From Trifolium pratense (taxonomy: Eukaryota > Streptophyta > Magnoliopsida > Fabales > Fabaceae), in contig NC_060059.1 in assembly GCF_020283565.1 (NCBI RefSeq), positions 30,926,838 to 30,990,837 on the forward strand: a DNA stretch of 64,000 bases, in the 5' to 3' direction. The notes beneath the pieces were generated by a model, which made no database searches, was not told where the DNA came from, and was given only the letters and a program-made list of their open reading frames with translations. Shown here in pieces: positions 32,701 through 45,674 of the stretch. Within the stretch, counting starts at the first letter, position 1. Each line of letters starts with the position of its first letter. A program made the position numbers and the translations under genes.

Positions 32701-35700
32701 GGAATGTCTGGGTCAGGAACTGCATTTTTTACAAAACCATCTTTAAATAAACCATGATATGGTTCCTGATGAACTTTATCAGAGAACTGCAGCTTCAACT
32801 GATCTAGTGAAAGCGACTCCTGACATCAGAGAAGATAAATAAGTATACAAAGTCCAAAAGTTGTAAAGCAAGAGAAGAATAAACCCATGAGAATATTTAG
32901 ATAATATGGAAGGGCAATAGATATATTCTGGGATTATGGGCAAATACTGTGCCATATATAAGTAACTTACATTAATTGATGGATCAAATCTTGTCACATA
33001 ATCTGATGCAGACTGTTTAAGAAACTGCAGTCCAGCAAAAGAAAAACATTTTAGAAACTATGACCACTAGAGGATAAACATTTAGTGAAGAAGTGAGAGA
33101 AAGAAAGCATAGTGCGTTCACCAATACATGATGCCATGTATAACTGATATACACACATAAAACAAATATGTATATGCATGTTGATGGTGAAACAAGCATT
33201 AGAGTCTAATACAGGAAACACGCTAATCGGCTAATAGGAGGATAGCTTTAATCAAGGTGCTTGTTTCAGAGAGGATAAATACCGCGGCAAACAAATGAGA
33301 GAAATAAACTAGCAGAAAGGAAACATATTAGAATGATTAAACCAGCAGTCTCTTATAAATGAGGCACAAATATTTCAATCAAACAAAACTCAATGGCTTA
33401 AGATGGATACTTTTAATCAAGATACTTGTTTCGTAGAGGATAAGAATCACAACAAACAAATTTCTATACCTAGCATTCTCTTATACATGAGGCAGTAATA
33501 AACCCTTGAAAAAATTATTTACTACACATACATCTTCTGATTAAAATTTCTATTTTCCAAGTAAATACACCCACGTTACAGAAATCAAAGCACACCTTCA
33601 TCAATCTTTTTTTTCTTACATGCATATTAAACATGCCTATAAATCTCATCAAACATCATAAGTGATAAGTGACAATAATGTATATCGCTCGTGTTTTCAA
33701 AGACAAAATAGTATATAACCTCTTTGCCGTTATGGGATCCATCAACACCTAATAACTTCAGAATAAATGCCTTCTCAAGCTTTTTGGTCCCATCATGACA
33801 GGAAGCCTGTAAACAAAAAATTACTCTTGCCTCAGTCACAATGAAAAAACACGGCAAAAATACATTAGAAGTATTCAAAAAGTTATAGAACATACAGATA
33901 GAAAAAAAACACAAGTTAAAAAACTACAACAACCATTGAAATTTCAATATAGCCTTTCTCTCCCCTTTAAATAGACTACCTTCCATTTACTCCATTTTTC
34001 TCAATATGATATACTCAGTAAACTTGCTCGAAAATTCAAATTGCATAAACTGAAGAGTTTAAGAAACTTTTGAACTTATATGTAGATTGCATAGTCTAAA
34101 ATAATTCCAGCTTAACATGTGCTAGTAAAGCCCATCCAGGCATCAACACACATTCTCTCAAACACAGCATTTCTAATGTCCAAAACTCCTCACCAACTCC
34201 TTATTCGGATGCTTCATCCATGTACCTAAGTTACTTACACCTGAGGTATAATGCATCATCAACACTCTGGCTTCATCATCAGTTTCTCAGTGTAGCTCCA
34301 AAAGCAGTTTCTTCGCATTTTAATAGGTTATAATACACTACATTCTAGCCGGTTCCATCAGTAAGGTTCTCTTAGCTGGCATACATGTACCACACTACAG
34401 ATGTGTTTCTTTTCTTTTTTTGGTCAAGTAGCCTAGTGGCTAGAATTTGAATTTCACCCTTAAGGTGAATAAGTGGAGTGTTTGGGGTTCGAACCCTGGC
34501 CCTTACATATATAATATGTCCCTGAGCTACGCTCACGGGGACAGATGTGTTTCCGATGAACAGTTTTTACTTTTTACCATTTTGTTGAGCCATTTACAAT
34601 TCTCATATTGACAATCCTTCAACTGATTTCAATGGTAAAGCTATATATTTAATATGTTTGCCCATCTTTTATTAGTTTCTTCATAGTGTCTTCATGAAGT
34701 AATATTATCCTACTCTGGCACTTTAATTTTTTTTCTGACTTCAATTTAAAAACTGGTTCTAATTTCTACGATATATATAAAAACCATGTAGCACCCAATA
34801 AAAAATTGAACAAAAAAATATATAGCGATACAAAAAGTATCTTACATTTATGATAAAGCCTATGAAGGGATTTGCTGATGGATTCTGGGAAGAATAAGCC
34901 TCAACTAGTAGAGCAAAAGCTATTAATCGCTCAGTAGTGCTAAGTACCTTATTGTCCTGCACGTAAAGATTCAAATTCAATTTAAACAACATTTAACACT
35001 ATCTCGAATCAAATAGAGAAGAAAAAAAAACACCATCCCCAGTTGACCCCATTATTTTAACTCAATATCGTTTCCATCTATGGAAAACCCAGAGCACACC
35101 ATTAACTTAATTGCAACCAAGGTTTTAACTTAAATAAAGTTCACAATGCGGGCCACGACATCTAGATTATTGATTATTCACTATGCCTCTACGACCACAA
35201 CTCAACAACAAAAACACCATCCCCAGTCCTGCCCACCCCACTATTTTTTTAACTTAATTCCATTTCCATCTATGGAAAAGCCACCTGAATTGCAATCAAG
35301 GTTTTAACTTAAATAAAGCTCACAGTGTGAGCGGCAACATCGAGACTATTGTTAATTCACTATGCCTCTGCGTAACTCAACAACAAAAAGCACCATCCCT
35401 AGTAACTCAATTCCATCTCCATCAATGGAAAAACCTAGACAACGTTACTTGAATTGATATCAAGGTTTTAACTTTAATTAAAGTTCACAATGCAGGAGGT
35501 GACATCAAGATTCTTGATTATTCACTATGCCTCTGCGACCGCAACTCAACAACAAAATACACCATCCAAAGTCCACCCCATTATTTTAACTCAATTCAAT
35601 TTCCATCAATTGAAAACCCAGCACACCTATACCTGAATTGCAATCAAGGTTTTAACTTTAAATAAAGTTCACAATGTGGGCAGCCAACATCCTAGATTAT

Positions 35701-36102
35701 AGATTATTCACTATGCCTCATGACCGCAACTCAACTGCAATTGAATTAAGGTCACATTTTTCCTAATTTCACCTTGATTTCGGTTTTTCCCAGTATCAAT
35801 AACCACGACAATTACACTAAAATAATTCAAAACCCTTCATATAAAACCTCATATTGCAATAAGAAAAAATAATAATAAACTAAAAAGCTAAAAATCCCAA
35901 AACCCTAATAGAAAAAATTGAAATTGAAGAGAGAAGTAACAACCTGGAGAATCATGACGATGTATGAACAGAGAGTGAAATGGCGAGAGTGAGGAACAGT
36001 GGATTTGAAATCGGCGAGGATCTCATTGAGTGGACGCTGATCTTGTGTGATAAGCGAATACAGTGAACGCGATTCTTCGAAGCTTAATTTCCGAATACTC
36101 AT
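29763..36102 (-). CDS. CNOT11: CCR4-NOT complex subunit 11
   Basis: Twelve exons on the minus strand join in frame to 450 residues: 35944-36102, 34846-34956, 33720-33806, 32971-33024, 32674-32819, 32365-32515, 32111-32287, 31774-31845, 31619-31695, 31389-31530, 30250-30328, 29763-29860. The C-terminal third (about 310-447) is the conserved CNOT11 domain (DUF2363), with [54 protein letters not shown] and [20 protein letters not shown]. The N-terminus begins [18 protein letters not shown]. In animals CNOT11 joins CNOT10 on the N-terminal arm of CNOT1 in the deadenylase complex, which shortens mRNA poly(A) tails in the cytoplasm; the plant protein (Arabidopsis At5g18420, from memory) should do likewise. 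Length fits. A telo-box precedes the start. Intron 1 carries a four-unit tandem repeat and intron 2 a tRNA-like SINE. Confidence 0.93.
34410..34540 (+). mobile_element. tRNA-like SINE in CNOT11 intron 2
   Basis: TAGCCTAGTGGCTAGAA (A-box-like) and TGGGGTTCGAACCCTGG (near-perfect B box) lie in an insert bracketed by the 13-bp repeat ACAGATGTGTTTC (34397-34409 and 34541-34553). It lacks a foldable tRNA body, so it is not a tRNA gene. Confidence 0.75.
35030..35757. repeat. Four-unit tandem repeat in CNOT11 intron 1
   Basis: Units of about 170-185 bp start near 35030, 35214, 35390 and 35560. Each contains CACCATCC, TTTCCATC, AAGGTTTTAACTT, AAAGTTCACAATG or a close variant, GATTATTCACTATGCCTC and GCAACTCAACAACAAAA. 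Units have diverged by substitutions and small indels. Confidence 0.85.
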
Positions 36103-36117
36103 TTTGCTGCGATGTTG

Positions 36118-36126
36118 TTAGGGTTT
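36118..36126 (-). promoter_or_regulatory. Telo-box just upstream of CNOT11 start
   Basis: The minus strand reads AAACCCTAA 16-24 bp before the start codon, so it probably lies in the 5' UTR or near the transcription start. Confidence 0.45.
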
Positions 36127-36534
36127 GAGGATTTGGGAGTTCAAATCCCAAGTTAGGTTTTTTGGATTCTATTCTACTGTTGTTGTTATCGCATGAAACA
36201 ATCAATCTACTCTCGTGAGTGGTATAGTACTAGGTGTATTATAATTTTTTTTTTTTCTTTTGCGAAAATGATATAATTTGTTTTTAGGAAAATTATATTT
36301 TTTATTAATTATATTTATTTTTTTGGTGATAAGTTTTATTTTTATTTTTATTTTTTAAAAGTATTTTACTAATTTTTTGTTAAATTCTTATACTATTTAT
36401 CTTTTATTTCAAAGTTAGTAGTTACTTTAACAAGTTGTATAACGTTCAAAAAAAATTGTAACAAAAAAAAAAAAATAGTTACTTTAAAAAGTTTTTAAGT
36501 TTTTTTTAGGTTACTATGATATTGATACAAAGTT

Positions 36535-36665
36535 TTCGGGTGGATTCTCTCTCCCCTTTCAATCAAATTTTTTTCATATGCATAAATCGAGAATCGAACC
36601 TCTAACCACAGGTTTAAGGGGTCTAAGACCCTTATCACCTGGATCAATTCATTGTTAGTTATCTC
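36535..36665 (-). mobile_element. SINE-like element
   Basis: The minus strand reads AATGAATTGATCCAGGTGAT (A-box region) and TTAGAGGTTCGATTCTCG (B box). Same family as 21235-21400. No TSD fixed. Confidence 0.55.
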
Positions 36666-36838
36666 ATAAGTTTGATTTGCGAAAAAATAAGAAATTGGAT
36701 AGAACAATTTTAGTTGCATTGTGATTTCAAAATTGTTCATGGTATAAAACAAATTGGGAATCAAAGAATTGGACAAAAACATAATTTATTGTCCCCTACT
36801 CAACCACAAGATAACTTTTTATCGTACAAGACAAAACT

Positions 36839-36951
36839 TGTGTTTGGTTTGAGAGAAGGAAGGAAAACACGAAAACCACCCTAGTCCAAGTTCATTAAGT
36901 GGTTTTCGTGTTTTCTTTCATTCTCTATTTCCTTCTCTCAAATCAAACACA
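36839..36951. repeat. Near-perfect hairpin MITE
   Basis: TGTGTTTGGTTTGAGAGAAG on the left matches the inverse of CTTCTCTCAAATCAAACACA on the right, and GAAAACACGAAAACCAC pairs with GTGGTTTTCGTGTTTTC. The loop is about 20 bp. Resembles the PIF-like MITE at 7014-7163 in its ends, but no TTA TSD is seen. Confidence 0.75.
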
Positions 36952-37404
36952 TCGTAAATGTTTCTCTTGTGTTGTCATGTTTTGTATTGCTTTGTTCAGT
37001 ACTTACGTTTACGTTTTACAGGAAAAAACGAACACTGTTACCAGTGTTACAATATAAGTTAGTCATTTTTATCAAATTTTTGTTGAATACGTCCATGTGG
37101 CTAACAAAGTACATGTGGATAACCTTGAGGAGTATCATGTAGACATTTTAAACAACATTAACTAAAAATTTGATGGAAATGACGACATTGATGTTGACAT
37201 TAGTAACGTAATGGATCAACTTAATATGTTCATGATGCTAACAGAGTAACGTGGATAGTGATGTCAACAAGGCGGAAATTGAGCGAAAAATACTTTATCA
37301 CTCTCTTCCTCCACCATCTAAAACGCTCTTCATCCCCATTCTCCGCTTCGGAGAGGATTTTTCCCTTATACACATATTGTGTGAAAATATAAATAAATAT
37401 AATA

Positions 37405-37557
37405 CTCCCTCTGGTCCTTAATATATATAAGAGGAAGTTTACTTTTTAGATACATTAAAAGATTAATGTATATGGTCTATAATCTAGTCTAGATACATCA
37501 ATTTGTCAATGTATCTAAAAAGTGAATCTCTTCTTATATTAAGGACCGATGGGAGGG
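37405..37557. mobile_element. Stowaway-like MITE
   Basis: Begins CTCCCTCTGGTCCTTAATAT and ends with ATTAAGGACCGATGGGAGGG; TA stands on both flanks. Internal arms share ACTTTTTAGATACATT and its inverse. Same family as 40187-40984. Confidence 0.8.
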
Positions 37558-38661
37558 TATATAAAAGCATTTGAATATACACATATAAAAGTTATTTTAT
37601 AAAGTATTTAGAGACATAGTCTCCACGGGGTGGGGGATGAAATTTCATCTTTATCGTAAACCTTTGTCGAGGAGATTTTTTTTTCTCATCTCCATTGGGA
37701 AAAAATTTTCGCCTTCGAATCTCCAAACCAATCTCCACGAAGACCCCCATTTACATATCAAATTGTCATCCCTAAATGTGGATAACTTTGGGAGTGTCAC
37801 GTGAACATTTTAGACAACATTATTTATTTGGTGGAAATGACCGAATTTATTCTAATATTTGTAACGTAAGAGACTATCTTTTAATTTTATTTTTAAACAC
37901 AAGGGATCAACTTAAATAAACTTTAAAATACACATAAAAATTATACATGTAATTTAACCTTTATTTATTTATCTATTTATTTTTTTACTAAAAAGACATT
38001 CATTCAAAATTGTAGAATGCATTGTACAACACATTCAAAATCGCTAAAAACTGTAAAAGATGAATATGTAAACAAATCCACAACATCCAAGTTAATAGTA
38101 TACAACAGCAAAATGACTACAAATATGACGAAATTAAAGTGTCTAAAATATTCATATATGCATTCAAATCTGCAACGTTGATAATGTCAAAGTCATTGAT
38201 TGAATTTGCATAGGATTGAATCTAATTTGACAATTAGAACCGATCAAACACCGCACAATATGGTAAAACAAAACACCGCCGCACAAAGATAATGAACAAT
38301 GCAACGTCGCACTATGAGACAATGAAATCACGAAAAGAAAGAAAAAAAAAAACTAAATATATGTAAACATCACCTATTTGAATAAAATGAAAGAAAAAAT
38401 GATTTAGTGAGTGGTTTAGGGGTCAAAAATTGACTTCACACCACCCTTCTTAATGGATGAAGAAGAGAAAAAAACTAAGTTAAAAGAAAAGGTGGGCAAT
38501 TGTGTTAACCTTTATTCTTTGTTGGTCTAAAAATATGGTATATCTTAAGATCTTTCATACTTTAGATGGACAAATGTCACATTTCCTTATTTTATACTTT
38601 ATAGTTTTTGAGATTTACTTTTGTCATCTTACCCTATTTCTCGTGTGTCCTACGAAATTAC

Positions 38662-38770
38662 CAAAATACATTCGTCCGCTACTTAGGTAGCAAACACCCC
38701 CAAAAACACTCTACCTTTATAACGTCTGCTACTTAAGTAGCGGAAGTAGCGGACGATATTTATAAAAAAA
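38662..38770. repeat. GCTACTT(A)AGTAGC palindromic repeat
   Basis: GTCCGCTACTTAGGTAGCAA, CTGCTACTTAAGTAGCGG and AAGTAGCGGACG are successive short palindromes, followed at 38815-38870 by two copies of ACGCGCGAGTAACTGGTAGA-like sequence. They are reminiscent of the GTTCGCTACTTAGATAACGA word in array copy A, but no mobile-domain sequence is near. Confidence 0.5.
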
Positions 38771-39816
38771 AAATCATTTTTATAACGTCCGCTAAAATGA
38801 GAAAGACGTAGAATGCGCGAGTAACTGGTAGAAAAAGCATAGGACGCGCGAGTAACTGGTAGAATGACAAAAGTAAATTTCATAGTTTTTTATCACCATT
38901 TTTTATTCAATAAAAAAAGCACCAAGGCCCAATAGACTAACCTAGATCTTTGCGTCTTACTTTTCGCACCCCGTTTGTGCTAATGCTTTGTGTAGTTACT
39001 ATTTTTAAAAGTTTAGTCCTAGACGTGTACATATTATATACTCTCCTAGGTCATAATTATACAATAAATTTTTTGATTCATTAAAAGAAAATTTACAATT
39101 TTTAAGGTGTTTTTATTGTTTAAATTAGCTTTATAACCTTAGTTAATATATTTATCTTTTTAAATATTAGTCGGTTAAACTTTCAGAAAGTTAAAACAAT
39201 AGTCGAGTCAATTGAATTTAACTTTATTTTTGTGTCTCTTATCATTAAAATCAGATGAGCAAGTGATTAAGGCTAACATATTTCGACCGTAAAAAAAAAA
39301 AGGCTAACATATTTCGACTCTTTTTGGTGGAAAACGATTAATGGGTCTTACTCTAAGATTAAACCTTCACTTTTCACTCGTAAACACATTTATACTATCA
39401 TTCATAAACTCTTGAGAGATTTGATGTCATTTTCCACCTTTCTTTCTTATTTTTCTTTAAATTCGATGTATAAAAGAATTTATCAAACAAGAGTGTGCGT
39501 TTAACTATGGTTGTCATCGTGGAAAACTTTTTTAAACCCCTAACATTTTAATAAGACTCCAAAATTCAACTCATCTAAAATGTATATTCTCTCCATTCCA
39601 AAATATAAATAAAAATGAGTTAAAAAAAACTTGGTGTATTTGTTTCAATTTTTTTTATCTAATTTAAATATATTGTATATATGTAAGATAATTACAATTA
39701 AATGGAAGACAAACGGAAAACAAATTACGCTGCTTTAGTGGAGGAAGTAGGATAGTTAATAAAAAATATTAACTATATATATAGTGTCTCTGGGCACTGG
39801 TTAAAGAATCTAATAT

Positions 39817-39822
<6 letters not shown>

Positions 39823-39893
<71 letters not shown>
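39823..39893. repeat. (AT)n microsatellite
   Basis: About 35 uninterrupted AT units followed by a T-run. Likely to be length-variable. Confidence 0.95.
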
Positions 39894-39908
<15 letters not shown>

Positions 39909-40186
39909 CCAATTATTTATACAATAATATATCATTGAAACTTATGAAAACTATCTTTTCAAAATACAAAATATGTTTCTTCTTTTTTCAATGCAAAAAT
40001 TATCCTTTTTTGGTATCTTAGCACCAGTTAACGACCTAGTTTAATTTAGAGATGAAATAATTAAAGTAGCCGACAATATGCATAATTTTTTTAACAATTA
40101 TAGTAAGCTGCAGTAAGCAATATTATTAAATTTTGCTCCATTTATAGGATGCAGTTATAGTAAAATGCAGCTTTATTAAATTTATA

Positions 40187-40984
40187 CTCCCTCCGGTCCT
40201 TAATATAAGAGAGACTTCACTTTTTAGATTCATTGAAAATGTAATGTATGTGAATCATAATATGGACTAGATACATTAGATTCTCAGTGAATCTAAAAAG
40301 TGAAATATCTCTTATATAGGGATGGCAATGGGCGCCCACGGGTGCGGGTTTGAGTGATACCAAACCCACACCCGAAATCAACACCCAAACCCAAACCCAA
40401 ACCCAAATCTGTTCGGGTGGCAAAACCACACCCACGCCCACACCCATTGGGTTCAGGTTTTTTACACCCAAACCCAAACCCACAACACATTTTGTACTAC
40501 TTTGCAAATTTAAGCAAAACAAGGTAAATTTAAGCAAAAACAATGGAATTTAAACATATTGTCAATCACTTAGCAAAAACATAGGTTTAAAATTACAAGG
40601 GAATTTAAAATTACAAAATAGTCTTTCAAGAAATTAAATTACAACTAAACCAAAATTAAGTTCTTCCAACTTTCAAGCAAAATTCAAACACAATTTTGGT
40701 TTGTGGTTTGTGAAAAACCTAATTTTACTTTTACACTTATATATATATATATATATATGTGGGGGTATTTAGGTAATTTTAACATGTTTCGGGTGGGTGT
40801 ATGGGTTTCGGGTGTGGGTTTGAGGGATACCAAACCCACACCCATATTTTCGGGTGTCACCCAAACCCAAACCCAAACCCAGTCAATTCGGGTTTCACCC
40901 GTTGACTTGGGTTTGGGTTCGGGTGGGTCTCACGGGTTTGGGTTTTTCTGCCATCCCTACTCTTATATTAAAGACCGGAAAAAG
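40187..40984. mobile_element. Stowaway-like MITE interrupted by a hAT element
   Basis: Left part 40187-40316 begins CTCCCTCCGGTCCTTAATAT; right part 40960-40984 ends TTAAAGACCGGAAAAAG; TA flanks both ends. The internal arms share CACTTTTTAGATTCA and its inverse. The hAT at 40317-40959 lies in the right arm. Confidence 0.82.
40317..40959. mobile_element. hAT-like element nested in the Stowaway MITE
   Basis: Ends are TAGGGATGGCA and its inverse TGCCATCCCTA; the perfect 8-bp TSD CTCTTATA stands at 40309-40316 and 40960-40967. Both ends are packed with CCCAAA/TTTGGG words (40380-40490 and 40800-40945). No transposase sequence; the small frames there read the repeat words. Confidence 0.88.
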
Positions 40985-41284
40985 TATCATGTTACTAGTA
41001 CTAAAAGAATTCTTTAACTGGTCGCTCCCAGTTTTACGTTGTTGTTCAATCGCAATGATTGAAGTTAGTACAATTTTCTTAAAAGAAGAGGGGATGGACT
41101 TTTAAATTCTTTAGTAGGAGTAGTATTGAAATTCTTGGGACTAATTCATTTGTTTAATCTTACAACTGCAAAATTTGAGAGTAATTAAGTTAGCACACTC
41201 CTATTTTGACTCATACTAGTGTGTTATAAGACTAATAAAGTTAGAAAAAAAAAAACACCAATGACACATGTGTAGATATTTGGG

Positions 41285-41425
41285 TCCCTTAATTATTTAG
41301 TTCTGGGTTCGATTCTCAGTCGGTGCGTATGAAGAAATATTTGTTGGGAGAGTCAACCATTTAAATGGATCTCAGTTACCTCGAAGAAATTAGTCCCTGC
41401 CGTTGCACACAGAGATACCTTTAGC
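41285..41425 (+). mobile_element. SINE-like fragment
   Basis: TTCTGGGTTCGATTCTCAGT is a B-box-like motif, followed by GGGAGAGTCAACC and CCCTGCCGTTGCACAC. No A box or TSD clearly seen. Confidence 0.4.
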
Positions 41426-42559
41426 TTAAAAAAAAGTTAGAAAAAAAATCAAGTCATTGAGTTTGAGACTAATTAAGTTAGCACACTCCTATTTTTCCTT
41501 AGACATATAGTACTAGTATATGTTTTAAGATTAATTAAGTTAGAAAAAAAATAAGTCATCAGTGTTAATGAAGCTTCATCAAAAAATGAACCGTTTGAGA
41601 GAATTCGAGTCAAGTTCTTAAGTATAACAATTTCTTGAACATATTTTACTTACCTCACGATCGAACCTCAAATTACTAGGTCCTTCCTCTAAGAACCAGA
41701 AGGTTAACTAGAAGAAAAAAAAAAAATCAGTCTTTAATTCTCTTATCAACAAAGTTAGAGATGAATTAGTTATAGTATTTTTTTTTCAAAAATATGCTAG
41801 TAACATGTAGTAAGGTTAATAAGGGTTCATGTTAATGTTAAATTTTTTTTAGACACTGTGTATTCAATTTTTAAAATATTACTTTTTTGTATTTTTTAAT
41901 ATAAAATTTATATATTTAGATATTTTTAACATGTGTCATTAGCGTTCATCTTAACATAATTTTTTATTATTAGATAAACTACTACAACACGTACTCCTGT
42001 ACATTTATAAGCAAAAATTTATTTTATAAATTTATTGAATAACTAATATATTAATTTAAATAAATACCAAGTGGAGGGGATTAATTTGATCCAAAATTTT
42101 GAAATTGTTAAAATTTAAACCCCACCTCAAGAATCAAGCACTACTACTTTGTGATTGATGTGTCATCTTCAGGTCAAATTAGGTCCCCCTTAGTGTCTAC
42201 ACAATAGTTGTGTTTGTTATCATAATCAAATATTCCAATAAAACCATATTTGAAACTTAAGCTAATATGCGAATCTAATCATTTTTCATTTGCACAATTA
42301 ATTAGTTGGCTGACCATATATATTTGAATTTGAACATTATAGGACTCCATTTCATCCACACAATGAGAGTTTTCTTTAAGAAGAATGCACCATTTTCCAT
42401 CAATCTTGCCCTTGCTTCTTCACATCCCATATCTCATCATGGCATATCTTCTAATTACTTCCATTTTGTTTAGCTAGACCCACATGACATATTCAAGACA
42501 CTTGAGATAAGATCATACTCCAATTAAGTTTCACGTTTGATTTTTTATTTTAAAAAAGT

Positions 42560-42690
42560 ACTCGGAAGATTAGCTCGATTGGTTAGAACATCGCTTTATA
42601 TATGTGGGATGAAGTTCGAACTTTGAATATCTTATTTATTCATCTTAAGAATGAAATTTCTAACTACTAGACTATTTAAAAAAAAAAACT
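42560..42690 (+). mobile_element. SINE, decayed
   Basis: ATTAGCTCGATTGGTTAGAA (A box), TGAAGTTCGAACTT (B box) and CTACTAGACTATTTAAAAAA tail resemble the 22180-22312 family. Confidence 0.55.
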
Positions 42691-44817
42691 CTTAAAAAGA
42701 TCTTATTGTTCATTTTGAGAGATTATAATCTACATTATGCGTAAACAATATATCATTTATTGCAGAGTATCTACCTTTATTATAATTAATTATTTTCCAA
42801 TTTTTACAAATACCAAAAATAATGTGCAGATCACAAATTCTAGTTTAAGCTTATCAAAAAAAAAAATAAAATTCTAGTTTAATCGGTAGAAATATCAAAA
42901 TTGTGATGCTAGAATTTATGACTGGAGTTTAAACATTGATCCCTTCGCACTTTATATGTGTGCGTTTCAAATGATTTACTATTTCGTCTATCTACTTAAA
43001 AGAAAAGTCTGATTTCTTACAAATATATTTTTTCGTATATGTGTTCAATTTTGGCATCTTATCTTCTAAGAAACTGACTTAGTATTAAAGAAAAGAATAT
43101 CCGCATGATATACTATTAATTAACTTGGCTTGACCCTAGAAAATGGCCAAATAGGTTTGTTGAAAAGGAAATTGTGAGCACACTTGTGGGACTTTAATTT
43201 GTCCTTTTTATTTATCATTGTGCAAGCTCTTGGCCAATTTTCATTTGGTTGAGAAGGGACAAACCTAAGTGCTTAAATGGTCAATGTGTGTTGAATATCA
43301 AATTGTGTGGACCTCACTATTAACTGATATACATAAAATTATCAATTATTGGTCTTTACCCTCCGAACTCTTTTGTAAGGCAAAATTCCATTTTGCACAC
43401 TTATTAAGGAGTTACTTTTTTGTATTGATTTTATATGAAATTTTTATTATAATTCCTAAAATAACCTTCTAATATATTAAATTTGCATTGAGAAGCAAAT
43501 CAGTGTGCGGATATATTAGCGAATATAAGTTGTATGTCCTCGACTCTATAGTTTACGAACATCTTTTTCTAGAGTTGATTCAAGTTATTGCTGATGATTG
43601 TAGAGGTGTATCTTTCTCGTGTTTAAACCATCTGTAATTTCCTTTTAGATGGGTCTATACCTCTTGAATTACCCAAAAAAATTCAAACTGACGAATAACT
43701 TTATTTACTTTGATAACTCGTTGGAATCAAATAAACTATAGAAGAAGAAAATCTCCCATTGTTTTTGCTCAGTTAATGTACCTCTGCCCCCATGTAATTA
43801 TATATCCAACTTTCGTATCATTATTTTATAAACTGCATTACTACTCACCATTAACAACCAGCTCTATAATTAACATAGAAAAAGACAGGACACTTGTACA
43901 AACCACACACTAGTTTGATAATAATAATAATAACAAACGAATATGTGAGGAAGAATATTACTAATCAAGGTTATCTAATTGGCTTATGATTAGGAATTAC
44001 ATTATAATTATCAAACCATATACAGTTGAAAGTCCCATCATAGTTTAAAATCCATAATATATTGGATTAGGAAGAAGTGGCAATGGGGTTGAGAAAAGGT
44101 ACAAGTTGTTGTGTTGTGTCCACAACCATTTTCTTTATAGATGAATGTAGTATTGTGCAGTATCTCTTAATGTTAATGATGAAAACCAAGTTCCTTTTGT
44201 CATGGGACCAATCTATATAACTATGCAATACACCTCACAACCAAACCTTTATATCATATACCTATAGTATTAAATGACTTTAATCTAATATGAAAAACTA
44301 GCTTAAAAGATAAGGGTGTTTAAATATATTTATACACCAAATAATTTAGGAATATAGGTAATCTAGATATTCAGACAACTTTAATACATATCCTCTCACG
44401 TCTAGTGTGAGTCATGAGTCTAATTCTCATATTGTAATTTTTAACCGACTTTATATCATGTTAAACAGGTTATCTTATTCTAGAAACTAACTCAAAAAAT
44501 GAGAGTGTCAAACACATATATTGCAATTCTTAACCCGGTTTTGATACTTAATACCATATTAAATGGATTTAAATATTATTCTAAAACTAAAAAGATGTAA
44601 TTAAAATATTGGACTCAAGTAGTTAATGAGTTTCCTCTATGATTGATCGTTCAAGAGAACCCGAGTTTGATTCATGATGAGAACAATTCTTTGACAGACT
44701 TTACTAACCTCACATCCGAACTCTGGATTACTAGAGTCTCATTCCTCTGGAAACTAGATGCCAAACGAAAAATAAAAATGAAGGTGCACAAACTTATTTA
44801 TACATCCAACATATTTA

Positions 44818-44908
44818 ACTATGCAATGCACCCCACCACTTTAATATCGTATACATAGCTAGATCTACATAACTATGCAATGCACCCCACCTCTTTAATA
44901 TCATATCC
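44818..44908. repeat. Two tandem copies of a 53-bp unit
   Basis: AACTATGCAATGCACCCCAC starts at 44818 and again at 44871, each followed by CTTTAATATC. A related TAACTATGCAATACACCTCA stands at about 44219. Non-coding. Confidence 0.75.
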
Positions 44909-45386
44909 CTATCATTTTGCTAGCTCCTCTGACTCATGTGACTAAATGTCTCCCCCACATGTTGAGTGTAGATAATTTAATAGCACTCCATTTTGCTGCA
45001 AAATTTAGTGGTTTGCCTAAAATTGAATTTAATAATTAAGGAGGCCCTATTTTCAATCATAGTACTCTTTTTTTGTATTCAAGTTCAAGACTAAATAAGG
45101 GATTCAAGTCATGTACTTTGCTTTGTCAGTGTATGCATACATAATTCTCAATTCTTGGTGTAAGATAGTGGTAAAGTTCTCAAATTTATAAATGTGTTAG
45201 GTTCATTGAGAAAAAGAAAATGAGAAAAAGGAGAGGAAGAAATTAAAGTATTTTCATTGTTATGTTGTAAGATGAGAAAGGGTGGAAAGGAAAAAGAGTG
45301 GGTCTTCTCTAAAAAAAGTTCTTACTTCATTACTCAAAAATTAAAAGGAAGATTTCACTTTGTTTTTCTTCTTTCTTTTTTTACAA

Positions 45387-45648
45387 CTTTAAATTACAAT
45401 AGTTGAACATAATTCAATCCTACAAAATCGATGTAAGACTTTTTAACACACCTCCCCGCAATCAACATTATTGGGTTTGGAGTGCGATATAAATGGTGGA
45501 TGACCCGATCAGAAATCGAATAGTGGACGACCCAACGAATCATGGATGAGACTCTGATACCACTTTAAAATTGAGAGTTGGACATAAATTAACCCTAAAA
45601 AACCGACTTTTGCTTATAAATAAGGCCGAATGGAGTACATAAGCAACA
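45387..45648 (-). mobile_element. TRIM retrotransposon
   Basis: On the minus strand TGGTATCAGAGTCTC (primer-binding site, 45548-45562) follows an LTR at 45563-45648, and a second LTR lies at 45387-45448. They share CGATTTTGTAGGATTGAATT-like sequence and end in TTTAAAG. The internal part is about 110 bp. TSD not clear. Confidence 0.72.
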
Positions 45649-45674
45649 ATGTATTTTATTCATCATATTTAATT

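Noticed and set aside
34430..34510. Possible tRNA gene (good B box GGTTCGAACCC)
   Set aside because: No acceptor or anticodon stem can be paired, and the segment lies between 13-bp TSDs; it is a SINE.
40380..40460. Interstitial telomere
   Set aside because: Words are CCCAAA, not the plant telomere CCCTAAA, and lie within a bounded hAT element.
40293..41105. Glycine- and threonine-rich open frames
   Set aside because: They read the TTTGGG/CCCAAA words of the hAT ends in several frames; no start context or domain.
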